DNA from: Siphonodentalium dalli
Taxonomy: Eukaryota; Mollusca; Scaphopoda; Gadilida; Siphonodentaliidae
DNA length: 64,000 nucleotides
Direction: 5' to 3'
Assembly (NCBI GenBank): GCA_032622095.1
Contig: CP136061.1
Location: forward strand, 120,106,754 to 120,170,753
Under the pieces are notes generated by a model. That model searched no databases. It worked only from the letters and a program-made list of their open reading frames with translations, and was not told the DNA's origin. The stretch's first letter is position 1, and the number at the start of each line of letters is the position of its first letter. A program made the translations under genes and the position numbers. Shown piece by piece: positions 10,901 through 21,437 of the stretch.

Positions 10901-11702
10901 TAGAAGGTGACCCGACTTCGTCCGGGCTTTGACCTTGAATTGACCATTTTGAAGGTCAAGGTCAGGTGGGGTCAAACACCAACACCCCAAAAATGGTGGA
11001 AATCGGCCCAGCGGATACCGGGAAATCGGCCCGGCGGATACCGAGATACCCTATGCTATGCATCAAATTTCGTCCGTAAAAATCCGCCAGTTTAACCCGA
11101 TTTGATTTCCACTCAAGTATATAAACGCGCCTCATATACACACGCTCATTAATTATCAAGTTTCAACGTAAAGATAAATTACCATCGGTGCCCGAGATAT
11201 CGCCATGACGTCTGAAACAGTCAAATGCATCGGCCGGTTAAGCGTTAACGTGATCTAACGTTATGACCTCTAACGACGTCATAGAAGTTACGCATTGTTT
11301 TTATCCTGATGGAAGATAGTACCACTTCTTCTTGATAATTGAGGCAGATAACTAAAACGGATACATACGCATTATATATCGTTGGAAAGAGGAAACACGA
11401 AAGATTCCCACACTGTCATTATTATGACTGGCATTTTATTATTCGCGCTGTTTCGAATCGATTTGTAAGCACCGAACTCAAATGAAAGTCCCGTAACACA
11501 GCGTAAAAACAGATTTGACCGCGGCACGTGAAAAGTTGACCTCGGATCTGAAAATTGATAGGCCCATGCCACCCCCCCCCCCCCCCGGCCGAAAATACCC
11601 CCACATACCAAGTTTCATCGAAATCGGCTCGGTCGTTTTCGAGTCCATCGCGATCACACAGACACAAACACACACACAAACAGATCTTCCAAAATATATA
11701 AT
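10900..11702 (+). repeat. Diverged relative of the satellite monomer
   Basis: It starts TAGAAGGTGACCCGACTTCG and ends with an ACAGACACAAACACACAC stretch followed by CTTCCAAAATATATAATAGAC. This is the same layout (CCGG-hairpin start, CA/GA-rich tail, TATAT end) as the monomers that follow, but the body differs. A run of 15-16 C lies near 11572-11587. It may be the dispersed element from which the array grew. Confidence 0.65.
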
Positions 11703-14700
11703 AGACTAGCCGATGAGCCCGACGTTGTCCGGGCTATTCAAAAAACAATAGCTCTACCCAGTCCGACGTTGTCCGGGCTATTCAAAAACCAAATTTCAAG
11801 TCGATAGCTCCACCCGTTTCCGAGATCTGGTCTGCGCATGCGCGAAGCTGGCGTCGCATGGGCTCGGCGACCCAATAAAATTCGTATCCGGGGCAAGATA
11901 CATTCACATACCAAATTTCAAGTCGATAGCTCCACCCGTTTCCGAGATCTCGTCTGCGCATGCGCGAAGCTGGCGTCGCACGGGCTCGGCAACCCGGTAA
12001 AATTCGTATCCGGGGCAAGATACATTCACATAGCAAATTTCAAGTCGATAGCTCCACCCGTTTCCGAGATCTCGTCTGCGCATGCGCGAAGCGGGCGCCG
12101 CACGGGCTCGCCAGCACGACAACGTCCACCGCCTGGTCAAACTACACACACGTACCAAGTTTCGTCCCGATCGGTCGAGAATCGCAGATTTGTATAAATG
12201 ACAAACAAACATACATACAGACAGACAGACAGACAAACAGAGGTCTTCAAAATATATATGAGACTAGCCGATGAGCCCGACGTTGTCCGGGCTATTCATC
12301 CCGGCTATTCAAAAACCAAATTTCAAGTCCATAGCTCTACCCGTTTCCGAGATCTGGTCTGCGCATGTGCGAAGCTGGCGTCGCACGGGCTCGACGACCC
12401 GATAAAATTCGTATCCGGGGCAAGATACATTCACATACCAAATTTTAAGTCGATAGCTCCACCCGTTTCCGAGATCTGGTCTGCGCATGCGCGAAGCTGG
12501 CGTCGCACGGGCTCGGCGACCCAATAAAATTCGTATTCGGGGCAAGATACATTCACATAGAAATTTCAAGTCGATAGCTCCACCCGTTTCCGAGATCTCG
12601 TCTGCGCATGCGCTGCACGGGCGCCGCACGGGCTCGCCAATACGACAACGTCCACCGCCTGGTCAAACTACACACACGTACCAAGTTTCGTCCCGATCGG
12701 TCGAGAATCGTAGATTTGTATCAATGACAAACAAACATACATACAGACAGACAGACAGACAAACAGAGGTCTTCAAAATATATATGAGACTAGCCGATGA
12801 GCCCGACGTTGTCCGGGCTATTCAAAAACCAAATTTCAAGTCGATATCTCTACCCAGCCCGAAATTTCAAGTCGATAGCTCTACCCGTTTCCGAGATCTG
12901 GTCTGCGCATGCGCGAAGCTGGCGTCGCACGGGCTCGGCGACCCAATAAAATTCGTATCCGGGGCAAGATACATTCACATACCAAATTTCAAGTCGATAG
13001 CTCCACCCGTTTCCGAGATCTCGTCTGCGCATGCGCGAAGCTGGCGTCGCACGGGCTCGGCAACCCGGTAAAATTCGTATCCGGGGCAAGATACATTCAC
13101 ATAGCAAATTTCAAGTCGATAGCTCCACCCGTTTCCGAGATCTCGTCTGCGCATGCGCGAAGCGGGCGCCGCACGGGCTCGCCAGCACGACAACGTCCAC
13201 CGCCTGGTCAAACTACACACACGTACCAAGTTTCGTCCCGATCGGTCGAGAATCGCAGATTTGTATAAATGACAAACAAACATACATACAGACAGACAGA
13301 CAGACAAACAGAGGTCTTCAAAATATATATGAGACTAGCCGATGAGCCCGACGTTGTCCGGGCTATTCATCCCGGCTATTCAAAAACCAAATTTCAAGTC
13401 CATAGCTCTACCCGTTTCCGAGATCTGGTCTGCGCATGTGCGAAGCTGGCGTCGCACGGGCTCGACGACCCGATAAAATTCGTATCCGGGGCAAGATACA
13501 TTCACATACCAAATTTTAAGTCGATAGCTCCACCCGTTTCCGAGATCTGGTCTGCGCATGCGCGAAGCTGGCGTCGCACGGGCTCGGCGACCCAATAAAA
13601 TTCGTATTCGGGGCAAGATACATTCACATAGAAATTTCAAGTCGATAGCTCCACCCGTTTCCGAGATCTCGTCTGCGCATGCGCTGCACGGGCGCCGCAC
13701 GGGCTCGCCAATACGACAACGTCCACCGCCTGGTCAAACTACACACACGTACCAAGTTTCGTCCCGATCGGTCGAGAATCGTAGATTTGTATCAATGACA
13801 AACAAACATACATACAGACAGACAGACAGACAAACAGAGGTCTTCAAAATATATATGAGACTAGCCGATGAGCCCGACGTTGTCCGGGCTATTCAAAAAC
13901 CAAATTTCAAGTCGATATCTCTACCCAGCCCGAAATTTCAAGTCGATAGCTCTACCCGTTTCCGAGATCTGGTCTGCGCATGCGCGAAGCTGGCGTCGCA
14001 CGGGCTCGGCGACCCGATAAAATTCGTATCCGGGGCAAGATACATTCACACACCAAATTTCAAGTCGATAGCTCCACCCGTTTCGAGATCTGGTCTGCGC
14101 ATGCGCGAAGCTGGCGTCGCACGGGCTCGGCGACCCGATAAAATTCGTATCCGGGGCAAGATACATTCACATAGCAAAGTTCAAGTCGATAGCTCCACCC
14201 GTTTCCGAGATCTCGTCTGCGCATGCGCGAAGCGGGCGCCGCACGGGCTCGCCAATACGACAACGTCCACCGCCTGGTCAAACTACAAACACGTACCAAG
14301 TTTCGTCCCGATCGGTCGAGAATCGTAGATTTGTATAAATGACAAACAAACATACATACATACAGACAGACAGACAGACAAACAGAGGTCTTCAAAATAT
14401 ATATGAGACTAGCCGATGAGCCCGACGTTGTCCGGGCTATTCAAAAACCAAATTTTAAGTCGATATCTCTACCCAGCCCGAAATTTCAAGTCGATAGCTC
14501 TACCCGTTTCCGAGATCTGGTCTGCGCATGCGCGAAGCTGGCATCGCACGGGCTCGGCGACCCGATAAAATTCGTATCCGGGGCAAGATACATTCACACA
14601 CCAAATTTCAAGTCGATAGCTCCACCCGTTTCGAGATCTGGTCTGCGCATGCGCGAAGCTGGCGTCGCACGGGCTCGGCGACCCGATAAAATTCGTATCC

Positions 14701-14886
14701 GGGGCAAGATATATTCACATAGCAAATTTCAAGTCGATAGCTCCACCCGTTTCCGAGATCTCGTCTGCGCATGCACGAAGCGGGCGCCGCACGGTCTCGC
14801 CAATACGACAACGTCCACCGCCTGGTCAAACTACACACACGTACCAAGTTTCGTCCCGATCGGTCGAGAATCGTAGATTTGTATAA
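11703..14886 (+). repeat. Higher-order satellite array
   Basis: Monomers begin GAGACTAGCCGATGAGCCCG and end with (GACA)n then TCTTCAAAATATATAT. Starts at 12260, 12786, 13331, 13857 and 14405 give alternating lengths of 526, 545, 526 and 548; a ~557-base monomer precedes them. Two-monomer units of 1,071 bases are almost identical between 12260-13330 and 13331-14401, and the near-identity begins further left (11838 matches 12909). Inside each monomer a ~122-base subunit is repeated two to three times. Long open frames on both strands are by-products of the repeat. The sixth monomer is split by a LINE and resumes at 16887. Confidence 0.95.
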
Positions 14887-16886
14887 AGGATAGGATATTT
14901 TATTTCAATTTTCATATAATAATTAATACATAATACATTTGACAAATATTGTAATGTATATTCGAGGGGGTGGCATAGTCAGGCTAGACTGTCTTACTGT
15001 CACCCCCTTAGAGATGAATAAATGTTAACATATATAGGCGGTCAAGATTTATTGTACAATGCACGGCTATGAAATTATGTATTACATAATGGTTGCATTT
15101 ATAGGATTATATAATTATATAATGGAGGGTATACGTATATATAAATCGTTTATTGGTTACTCGATGGTTTGTCTCTTTCTTGTCAGTGTCATGTTCTTTG
15201 GAAGTCGAGTAGGAGTGAGCTGAGTGAGGTTGTAGATTGCGATATATGTACGGGAGGTTACACTATTGACGAGCTACCACACAGTCGGGACATCTTTGAT
15301 TGTTGCATTTAATTGTTGCAGCATATTTTTTAATGCAATCGGCATGTACACGGCGTTTGAATGTGTTTCTGGATTGGTATGATGTAAATTCATTATCCAA
15401 GTTGTTCCATGTAGTTGGATAAGAATGGAATGGTAGTTGTTGGGACCAAGATGTTCTTGGTTTTTTTTTAAATAGTGGGTGCTTTTGCCGGGTGTCTGGT
15501 CCGTTTTTGCGTTTGGTAAACATGTCGGTGAATGATTCTATTAAGCGCATATGATACCAATCATGCATGAAAACAGCCGCTTGGACTTTGTGGATGTCGT
15601 ATATTTTGAGTATATTTTCTTTTTTAAAAAGAGGTTCTGTGTGGCTTCTATATTTTTTATTACATAAAACTCGTATCGCGCGTTTTTGAAGCATGAAAAT
15701 TTTTTTGACCGCAGGGACGTGTCCCCATATTTGAACACCGTAGACAAGATGGCTTTGTATTAGAGCATAGTATAATGTTTTAAGTGCGCTACCAGGAAAG
15801 AAGTGTTTAACTTTATTGATGTGGTATATGGCATTCACCATTTTAGAACAAACAGAGGACACATGTTTTTTGAAAGTCAGGTTTTCATCAATATGGATTC
15901 CTAAGAATTTTGTGGAGGATTCGTGCTCAAGATTTCCTATCTTTTTTAGTTCTGTATTATTCAAGTAAACTTTTATAAAGTTCCATTTGTCATCATTGTT
16001 CTCTGGGTGTATTAGCATATAGTTGCTTTTTTTAGTATTGATCACTAACTTATTGCTACAGCACCAAGCAAATATGTTGCGTAACTCATTATTCACATAA
16101 CTTTCTACAAGGATGCCATTTTTTCCACCAGTTACTAGAGTAGTATCGTCCGCGTATGATAAGATATCCATGGTTGTCGAATTTGACATATCGTTAACGT
16201 AAATTAAGAAAATTATCGGTCCGAGAATTGATCCCTGGTGCACTCCACACGTCACTTCCGTTAAATTAGATTTGTTACCATTGAGTTCAACATATTGCCT
16301 TCTATTTTGCAGATAACTCTGAAACCATGAATATGCTGTGCCTCGTATGCCATAGTGATCTAGATTATGAAGTAAAATATCGTGGTTTATCGTGTCAAAT
16401 GCTTTTGAGAGGTCGAGAAATAGAGCTAACGTTGAGTCTCTTGTCATTTTGTCATTATTTGAGACAACTTGATCGAGGAGGTGTAATACAGGATGGAAAG
16501 TTGAATGATGAGGGCGGAAGCCGTATTGGTGTTTATAGAGTATGTTTTGTTCATTTAAAAAGTCTAGTAATCGTTTATGCATTATTTTTTCGAGGATTTT
16601 AGAGATAGCTGGAAGAATGCTGATAGGTCTGTAGTTGGAAATTTCATGAGTGGTAGTATTTTTAGGGATTGGGACTACTTTAGAAATTTTCATTTTGTTA
16701 GGGACTATTCCATGCTTTAAGGACAAGTTAAAAATATGCAACAATGCTGGCGCTATCTCCTCAATTGTTTCCTTGATAAGTTTAGTTGATATACCATTGA
16801 AATCCCTTGATACTTTCCCAGTCATAGAGAAACATGTGAGGATGATCTCCTGTATAGACGTCGGAATTATTTGACAAATATATTAT
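14887..16886 (-). mobile_element. 5'-truncated LINE inserted in the satellite
   Basis: The satellite text GTATAAA|TGACAAACAAAC is split exactly by this ~2 kb segment, so the pre-insertion site is known. The 3' end (low coordinates) finishes AATAAAATATCCTATCC on the - strand. The 5' end lies just upstream of the RT finger region, so the endonuclease part is missing. A short TAAA at both edges may be the target duplication. Confidence 0.88.
15263..16825 (-). CDS. Reverse transcriptase of a jockey/CR1-type LINE
   Basis: The 520-codon frame is open and continues about 15 codons further upstream without a stop, so the ATG at 16825 is an internal methionine. RT blocks in order: SNYRPISILP (~63-72), YGFRPHHST (~101-109), FLDLSKAFDTINH with D138 and D144 (~136-148), GVHQGSILGPI (~194-204), and the catalytic SYADDTTL with Y224-A-D226-D227. 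A thumb/C-terminal region LVYGVQIWG and a cysteine-rich end (CNNQRCPDC) follow. The frame has no internal stops, so the insertion is fairly young, but the endonuclease domain is missing. The enzyme would copy its RNA into DNA at a nicked target. Short ORFs on the + strand here are its antisense shadows. Confidence 0.93.
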   Translation of the reverse strand: MTGKVSRDFNGISTKLIKETIEEIAPALLHIFNLSLKHGIVPNKMKISKVVPIPKNTTTHEISNYRPISILPAISKILEKIMHKRLLDFLNEQNILYKHQYGFRPHHSTFHPVLHLLDQVVSNNDKMTRDSTLALFLDLSKAFDTINHDILLHNLDHYGIRGTAYSWFQSYLQNRRQYVELNGNKSNLTEVTCGVHQGSILGPIIFLIYVNDMSNSTTMDILSYADDTTLVTGGKNGILVESYVNNELRNIFAWCCSNKLVINTKKSNYMLIHPENNDDKWNFIKVYLNNTELKKIGNLEHESSTKFLGIHIDENLTFKKHVSSVCSKMVNAIYHINKVKHFFPGSALKTLYYALIQSHLVYGVQIWGHVPAVKKIFMLQKRAIRVLCNKKYRSHTEPLFKKENILKIYDIHKVQAAVFMHDWYHMRLIESFTDMFTKRKNGPDTRQKHPLFKKKPRTSWSQQLPFHSYPTTWNNLDNEFTSYQSRNTFKRRVHADCIKKYAATIKCNNQRCPDCVVARQ

Positions 16887-16908
16887 TAAATGACAAACAA
16901 ACATACAT

Positions 16909-16941
<33 letters not shown>

Positions 16942-16963
16942 GGTCTTCAAAATATATATGAGA
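16887..16963 (+). repeat. Right end of the split satellite monomer
   Basis: ATGACAAACAAACATAC, (GACA)n and GGTCTTCAAAATATATATGA match the tail of the monomers at 12198-12260. It is the part cut off by the LINE. Confidence 0.9.
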
Positions 16964-17461
16964 TATCATACCCTTATTCCATTCAATAAACCCATTCCAT
17001 AAATTGTGATATTAAACGTTCGTTTAATAACAGGAAATAGTGCCAGGTGACCTTTTATTTCTGATTTGTCGTCTGATTACATTGTGTACACTACGTCTCA
17101 AAATACTATGGCGTATAATGAATGAAGAGTTTGAAACGTTATGTCGTTAAATTTATGCTATAAAAGAGACTTGAGTTATCTATATAGGACTATTTCTTTA
17201 CGCGGACAAACAACGCACAGTTAAGTGAAACGTCATCGCATGCCTTATAGAAGCCTATGTTAGTTTCGCGTCCTATTTGTTGATTGAAGTATGTTTTGTC
17301 GAGGTTTTGAATCATGTAATAAATATAATATACAACTCGTCCCCAGTTTATAGCGGAATTTACAAAACTCGTCCAGTAAATTAAGTCTGGACCTCGCCTA
17401 AGTTCCGATATAAACTGGGAACTCGTTGTAGATCCTCTATATCCTCTTCACTATATTTCAG

Positions 17462-17627
17462 GGACCACCAATTTGACACACCTGAAAGAGCTAGAACAAA
17501 ACCACGACGAAAAAAAGGTCTGATTAGTGGCCCTCGTCAACCCGGGCGAGGTGTGGTTGGTGTTCGACAGCATCATAAGACCGACGACAGTAAAATAACA
17601 ATGGGCAGGCGGCTCGGAATCGAGTGA
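17462..17627 (+). CDS. YqaJ gene, terminal coding exon
   Basis: The acceptor TATATTTCAG precedes 17462. The first base completes an AGG codon with the AG left by the donor at 10685, and 54 further codons follow before TGA at 17625-17627. The peptide begins DHQFDTPERARTKPRRKKG and contains SGPRQPGRGVVGVRQ; it is basic and proline/glycine-rich, a plausible DNA- or RNA-contacting tail. No competing upstream exon was found. Confidence 0.75.
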
Positions 17628-17821
17628 AGAACTGCATTTCTGATCGGCGTGACAGATTTTCTGAATTGGTCACTCTCATCGGTTTTTGTTTGGTGGTCAT
17701 TTTGATCCCAAAAATGAATATTTTGTATCGATCCATTAAATTGTATAAGCTTGAGTGAATTTGTCGCATTTCACCTCGACTTATGTAGCTTTATCACACA
17801 CACAAAACTAAGAGAGTGACC

Positions 17822-17827
17822 AATAAA
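17822..17827 (+). terminator. Candidate polyadenylation signal
   Basis: The canonical AATAAA lies 195 bases after the stop of the terminal YqaJ exon. This is position-only evidence. Confidence 0.45.
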
Positions 17828-18306
17828 GCGACAATCTTGGTGACTAACAAATATATCGAACTTCATTCACATGTGCATTGTATTAAGTTCTAGTGGGCAT
17901 CTTATTCTTCTCAGTGTGAAGGATAACCAAAACGAATGTGCTAAAATGGAGATAAGTGAATATTGAAACCGGAGTGTGTGAGGTTAAGGCAACAATGCTG
18001 AAGATTTATACGCATAGAGATGTGTGATAGTGGTTTTAACACTGCTGTTGCAATGCAGGGAACAAGAAATGCGCCCTATATGTGCGACAGGGGATTAACC
18101 AAGCACTATATTTCGATACAAATGTATTATACAAAAACGAGAAATAAAAATAATACAACATGTATGTAAAGATACATATAAAGTATATGTGAAACACGAA
18201 TCTGTGTAACAATAACAATAGAAAATAAAGCTCTTTTGCATTTCTTTTGCATAATTTAAATATCATAATGAATGAACGAACGAACGAGTGATACTTTAAG
18301 ACATGT

Positions 18307-18784
18307 TTAAAGGTACTCAATCCGATCAGAGGGTCCTATGTTACTATTTCTTTGGCTTTGGGGGTAAAAAATAATTGATTCGAGTCGAGGAAGCTACCAA
18401 TCAACGCTCATTGTGATAAGATATCGATATTTGAAGTTTCGTTATTTCTATTCTTTCTGGCCCAGAACACAGTCAAAATTGCGTTATTATTACCACTTGA
18501 TTATAGAGTTATCCACCCTTGTCTGTTTGAATAGTGTTTTAGTGTACACATCTCGAGCAGATTACAAAGTTAAGGGCAATTATTAGTACTCATCTCGAAA
18601 AAATAACAAATTTCAATAATAAATATCTTATAACTCTGAGCTTTGTTTGATGGGTTCCTCGACTCGAATCAAATATTTTTTACCCCCAAAGCCAAAGAAA
18701 TAGTAAAATAGGAACCTCTGATCGGATTGTTGTTGTTGGAATCCGTTGAGATGGGGACCCTCTGATCGGATTGAGTACCTTTAA
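18307..18784. mobile_element. TTAA-flanked long-TIR MITE, family TTAA-4, copy 1
   Basis: The ends are TTAAAGGTACTCAATCCGAT and, reverse-complemented at the right, TTAAAGGTACTCAATCCGAT. The inverted similarity extends over 100 bases through a CTTTGGCTTTGGGGGTAAAA block. TTAA lies at both ends. No coding capacity. Relatives are at 28490-29430, 56897-57038, 59333-59568, 43671-43900 and 49838-50200, making this the most abundant family here. Confidence 0.92.
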
Positions 18785-19201
18785 TGGAGCATGACCACCT
18801 GGCTAAAATGGACAGATTTAGATTGGATAACAGTCAATTTTAAGATATAAAATGCGTATATTGTTTGGCAGGAAATCCATCCAATGATAGCTGAATTATA
18901 AACTGCATACATAGGTGTCAATTTGTCATAGATCTTATATATTATGGACAATATATGATCAATATTTTAGGAAACACTCTCTTTGTGAAACATATAAGTG
19001 TTAATTACTTTTGAAATTTGACCAGTGTACTTTGAAGTTATCCAATCTGAATATCCCATGGAGTTGTGAGTACACGGACGGTGAAACTGTTCAAACCAAA
19101 CCATCTTTGCTTAAGTTCAGTCTAAATGTGATTTTTGTGGTAACATGTACAATATTGCAACGGGCAAACCCATACAATCGAGTACAATGTAATAGAAATG
19201 G

Positions 19202-19469
19202 TTGAAAGGGGTACTGTGCACTAAATTCGGAAAAGAACGATGTAAACAGCATGGTAGTTGTGATGGAAATGGTTATTGACTGGAGTCATTAACTTATTTT
19301 TATTTCAATCACCATTTACTTTAGATCGCTCAGCTCCGGGCGCATTTTGTATTCAGCCATGGATCAAAGTCATTCATGTGTTGCTTACATGTATTCTGTT
19401 TAGTATAATATGTGATCATCCCATGAATTGTCGGATTACATGTACACCACTGTACAGTACCCTCTTTAA
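19202..19469. mobile_element. TTAA-type MITE, family TTAA-5, copy 1
   Basis: The left end TTGAAAGGGGTACTGTGCAC and right end (reverse-complemented) TTAAAGAGGGTACTGTACAG form an imperfect inverted repeat; one TTAA has mutated to TTGA. The centre holds GACTGGAGTCATTAACT, like the copy at 19614-19875. Confidence 0.75.
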
Positions 19470-19613
19470 AGGAAAAAAAACATGACATAAACATAAAACG
19501 TCTCACTACATTCCTGCGAGAAACATTAAGAAAAATAAATACAATCTCATGACAACTATAAACTTATAAAATCATTATGGTACATTATGGCAGTTGTTTG
19601 TTTTAGCGTGAAT

Positions 19614-19875
19614 TTAAAGGAATACTTTACACTCAATCCAGCCATTTTTGAGGTCATCTCCTGTTATACTCAACATGCAACAAATAATTATAATGAAAGT
19701 GAGTTAATGACTCGAGTCATCAACTCATTTTCATTATAATTACCATGTTTGCATCTTTTGCATCTTTTATAGACCATGTTCATACAAATTAATTCATTTA
19801 TTTCATATATTCTGATCAGTATATAATGGGAGATGGCTCCAAAATAGCTCGATTTAGTGTAGATTACCCTTTCAA
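19614..19875. mobile_element. TTAA-type MITE, family TTAA-5, copy 2
   Basis: The terminal inverted repeat covers about 50 bases (TTAAAGGAATACTTTACACT with TTGAAAGGGTAATCTACACT), continuing through a CCATTTTTGAGGTCATCTCC block. The centre is a perfect small palindrome around GACTCGAGTC. The right TTAA has decayed to TCAA. Confidence 0.8.
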
Positions 19876-20479
19876 GTAATGAAGAAGTGAATGTCATTTG
19901 TACAAATGTATCACAGGTTGTTAAAGTACACGCAGTTGTGATTATGTTTGAGCATTTCAGCACGTCATAAAATAACTAAACAAGAAGTAATAATAAAACA
20001 AATAACGGTCACAAATAATGGTATTACATGTGTTGTTGTCATCCCCATATAGGTAAATTGTTGTTACGGTCTAGATACACATTTTGCTAAAATTGTCTAT
20101 TATTGTATAAGGTTATATGTTCCAGTGTAAAATAGACATGTACGTGGTGATAGTCTATTACGTGTTTGAATATTAAGGGAAACATTTCAAAACAATCAAA
20201 GCTCATGAAGCTCCCTAAATTAGAACCAAAGCAAAATAAGACAGCGGCTATTCTGTTAGTCACAAGAAAATATTGAATATAGGCACACCAAGATCTAAGA
20301 TTTATTAGCTCTGCTATGAAACGAGGGCAAATTTCATGAATTTGCACCAAAATTATTTTCTCGTATTATACCATAAATTAATAACAAAAAAATCCCACTA
20401 AGTGTGTTCATTCGTTTCGATAAAATGTTCTGCTCCTGTGTGCATTTTAGCAAAACGTATATCAAGGCCTTAAAACTAT

Positions 20480-21211
20480 GGCAAGCCAAATTATCATCAT
20501 TGCAATTAATTGGACTTAAGTCAAAATAATCGGACTTAATGGCAATTATGTTCATAATGGCAATTAATTGGACTTAAAGGTACGGTTGGCCTTGGCGGTG
20601 GTATCATGTGAAAATATTTCCACCCGTCAAAAATCGCCACAAACAGAAAGAACAACAAAATATAAACAGACTTTGTCCGTATACAAATAAGAAATATCGC
20701 ATAAACAGTATGTTATTGTCATATATTTGACCATTGTTATGTAAACAAAAGCATAAAAAGTAACTTTTCTGGTGTTTGTTTATATTATGATGGTAAACAT
20801 AAAGAGCGTTCTTTGTTGGTGAATTCCTGATATGGAACGAATAAAGAGCGTTTATGCCATTTGTGTGTGATTAGCCAGCAGCATTGTGCTGTCTTCTGTA
20901 ACACAATCAGGCTCTTGCTTAGGTAAAATATAGTAAATCTTTATGATAACATGCTGTTTACGCGATGGTCATGGTATATATGAACGGAGTATGCGTTTTA
21001 ATGTTTTTCTGTTTACGGTGATTGGAACAAATATGAATATTTTCGACAACTAAGGCCTCACGTGCCTTTAAGGGCAAATGCTTGCCAAATTGACACTCGA
21101 AACAATTGCCATTATATCGAAAACAATTCACATAATGGTTATTATTTTGACAAAAGTACAACTATTTGGACTTAAGTCCAATTAATTGCAATGACGTTAA
21201 TCTGGCTTGCC
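20480..21211. mobile_element. Inverted-repeat element carrying a nested TTAA-1 MITE
   Basis: The left end GGCAAGCCAAATTATCATCA and the reverse-complemented right end GGCAAGCCAGATTAACGTCA continue as ATTGCAATTAATTGGACTTA, giving an inverted repeat of about 45 bases. The host element without its insert would be about 230 bases. Target duplication not resolved. Confidence 0.8.
20574..21071. mobile_element. TTAA-flanked MITE, family TTAA-1, copy 2
   Basis: This is the reverse-complement homologue of 192-693 along its whole length, with TTAA at 20574-20577 and 21068-21071. It carries the motif pair at 20799-20812 and 20841-20854. It is nested within the 20480-21211 element, so it is the younger of the two. 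Confidence 0.9.
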
Positions 21212-21331
21212 GCTTGCCATTGAAAAAACGCTAACTAAAGTCATTGGATAAAGTTTTAAACGTGCAAGAGTATCCCTTGTTGCAAGTCAACTACCTGTTC
21301 ACTTAGACGCGAATGGGAAAACTTGAGGGGG

Positions 21332-21380
21332 GGGGCACTAGAATATTACAACGTAATATGTCGTAATATTCTAGTGCCCC
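21332..21380. repeat. Perfect 18-base hairpin
   Basis: The arms GGGGCACTAGAATATTAC and GTAATATTCTAGTGCCCC surround a 13-base loop. It sits about 60 bases beyond the 3' end of the - strand zinc-finger frame. It could be a small foldback element or a transcript-end hairpin. Confidence 0.8.
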
Positions 21381-21437
21381 AAACAAAGTATTTTTGGAAT
21401 GGTTGAGGCAGTTCACACTTCGTTGAATGTCAAAAGT

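Larger units (their letters stand above)
10686..17461 (+). other. Large terminal intron of the YqaJ gene, filled with repeats
   Basis: The 6,776-base intron runs from GTAGAT to a ...CTATATTTCAG acceptor at 17461. It holds a hairpin MITE, a TA tract, a diverged repeat, the higher-order satellite array and a LINE copy on the opposite strand. Most of its length therefore comes from repeat growth. The two outer ends share phase 2, which supports the exon pairing. Confidence 0.7.
5134..17627 (+). pseudogene. YqaJ-nuclease / transposase-like multi-exon gene (whole locus), disrupted
   Basis: The locus encodes about 1,410-1,420 residues. The order is: basic N-terminus; conserved region ending INFAVPS; coiled linker; YqaJ-type nuclease; a transposase-like half with FDGQW; then NETFFG, DPTKLGCPKA and a basic tail. 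Segments 5134-9000, 9993-10098, 10566-10685 and 17462-17627 join in one frame. Introns at 10099-10565 and 10686-17461 are both GT-AG, both phase 2, and both split an AGG arginine codon. AATAAA at 17822 is a plausible polyadenylation signal. Two lesions are visible: a frame change near 5575 and two nested TTAA elements after 9000. From memory, related proteins are multi-copy in marine invertebrate genomes, which suggests a transposon or an expanded transposon-derived family. No terminal inverted repeats of such a transposon were recognised. Function is inferred only. Confidence 0.8.

Noticed and set aside
11782-14876. Long overlapping ORFs of 80-256 codons on both strands
   Set aside because: They repeat with the satellite period, are open on both strands, and carry no domain; they are products of the tandem repeat lacking stops.
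16327-16874. + strand ORFs of 91 and 74 codons
   Set aside because: Antisense of the LINE reverse transcriptase frame.
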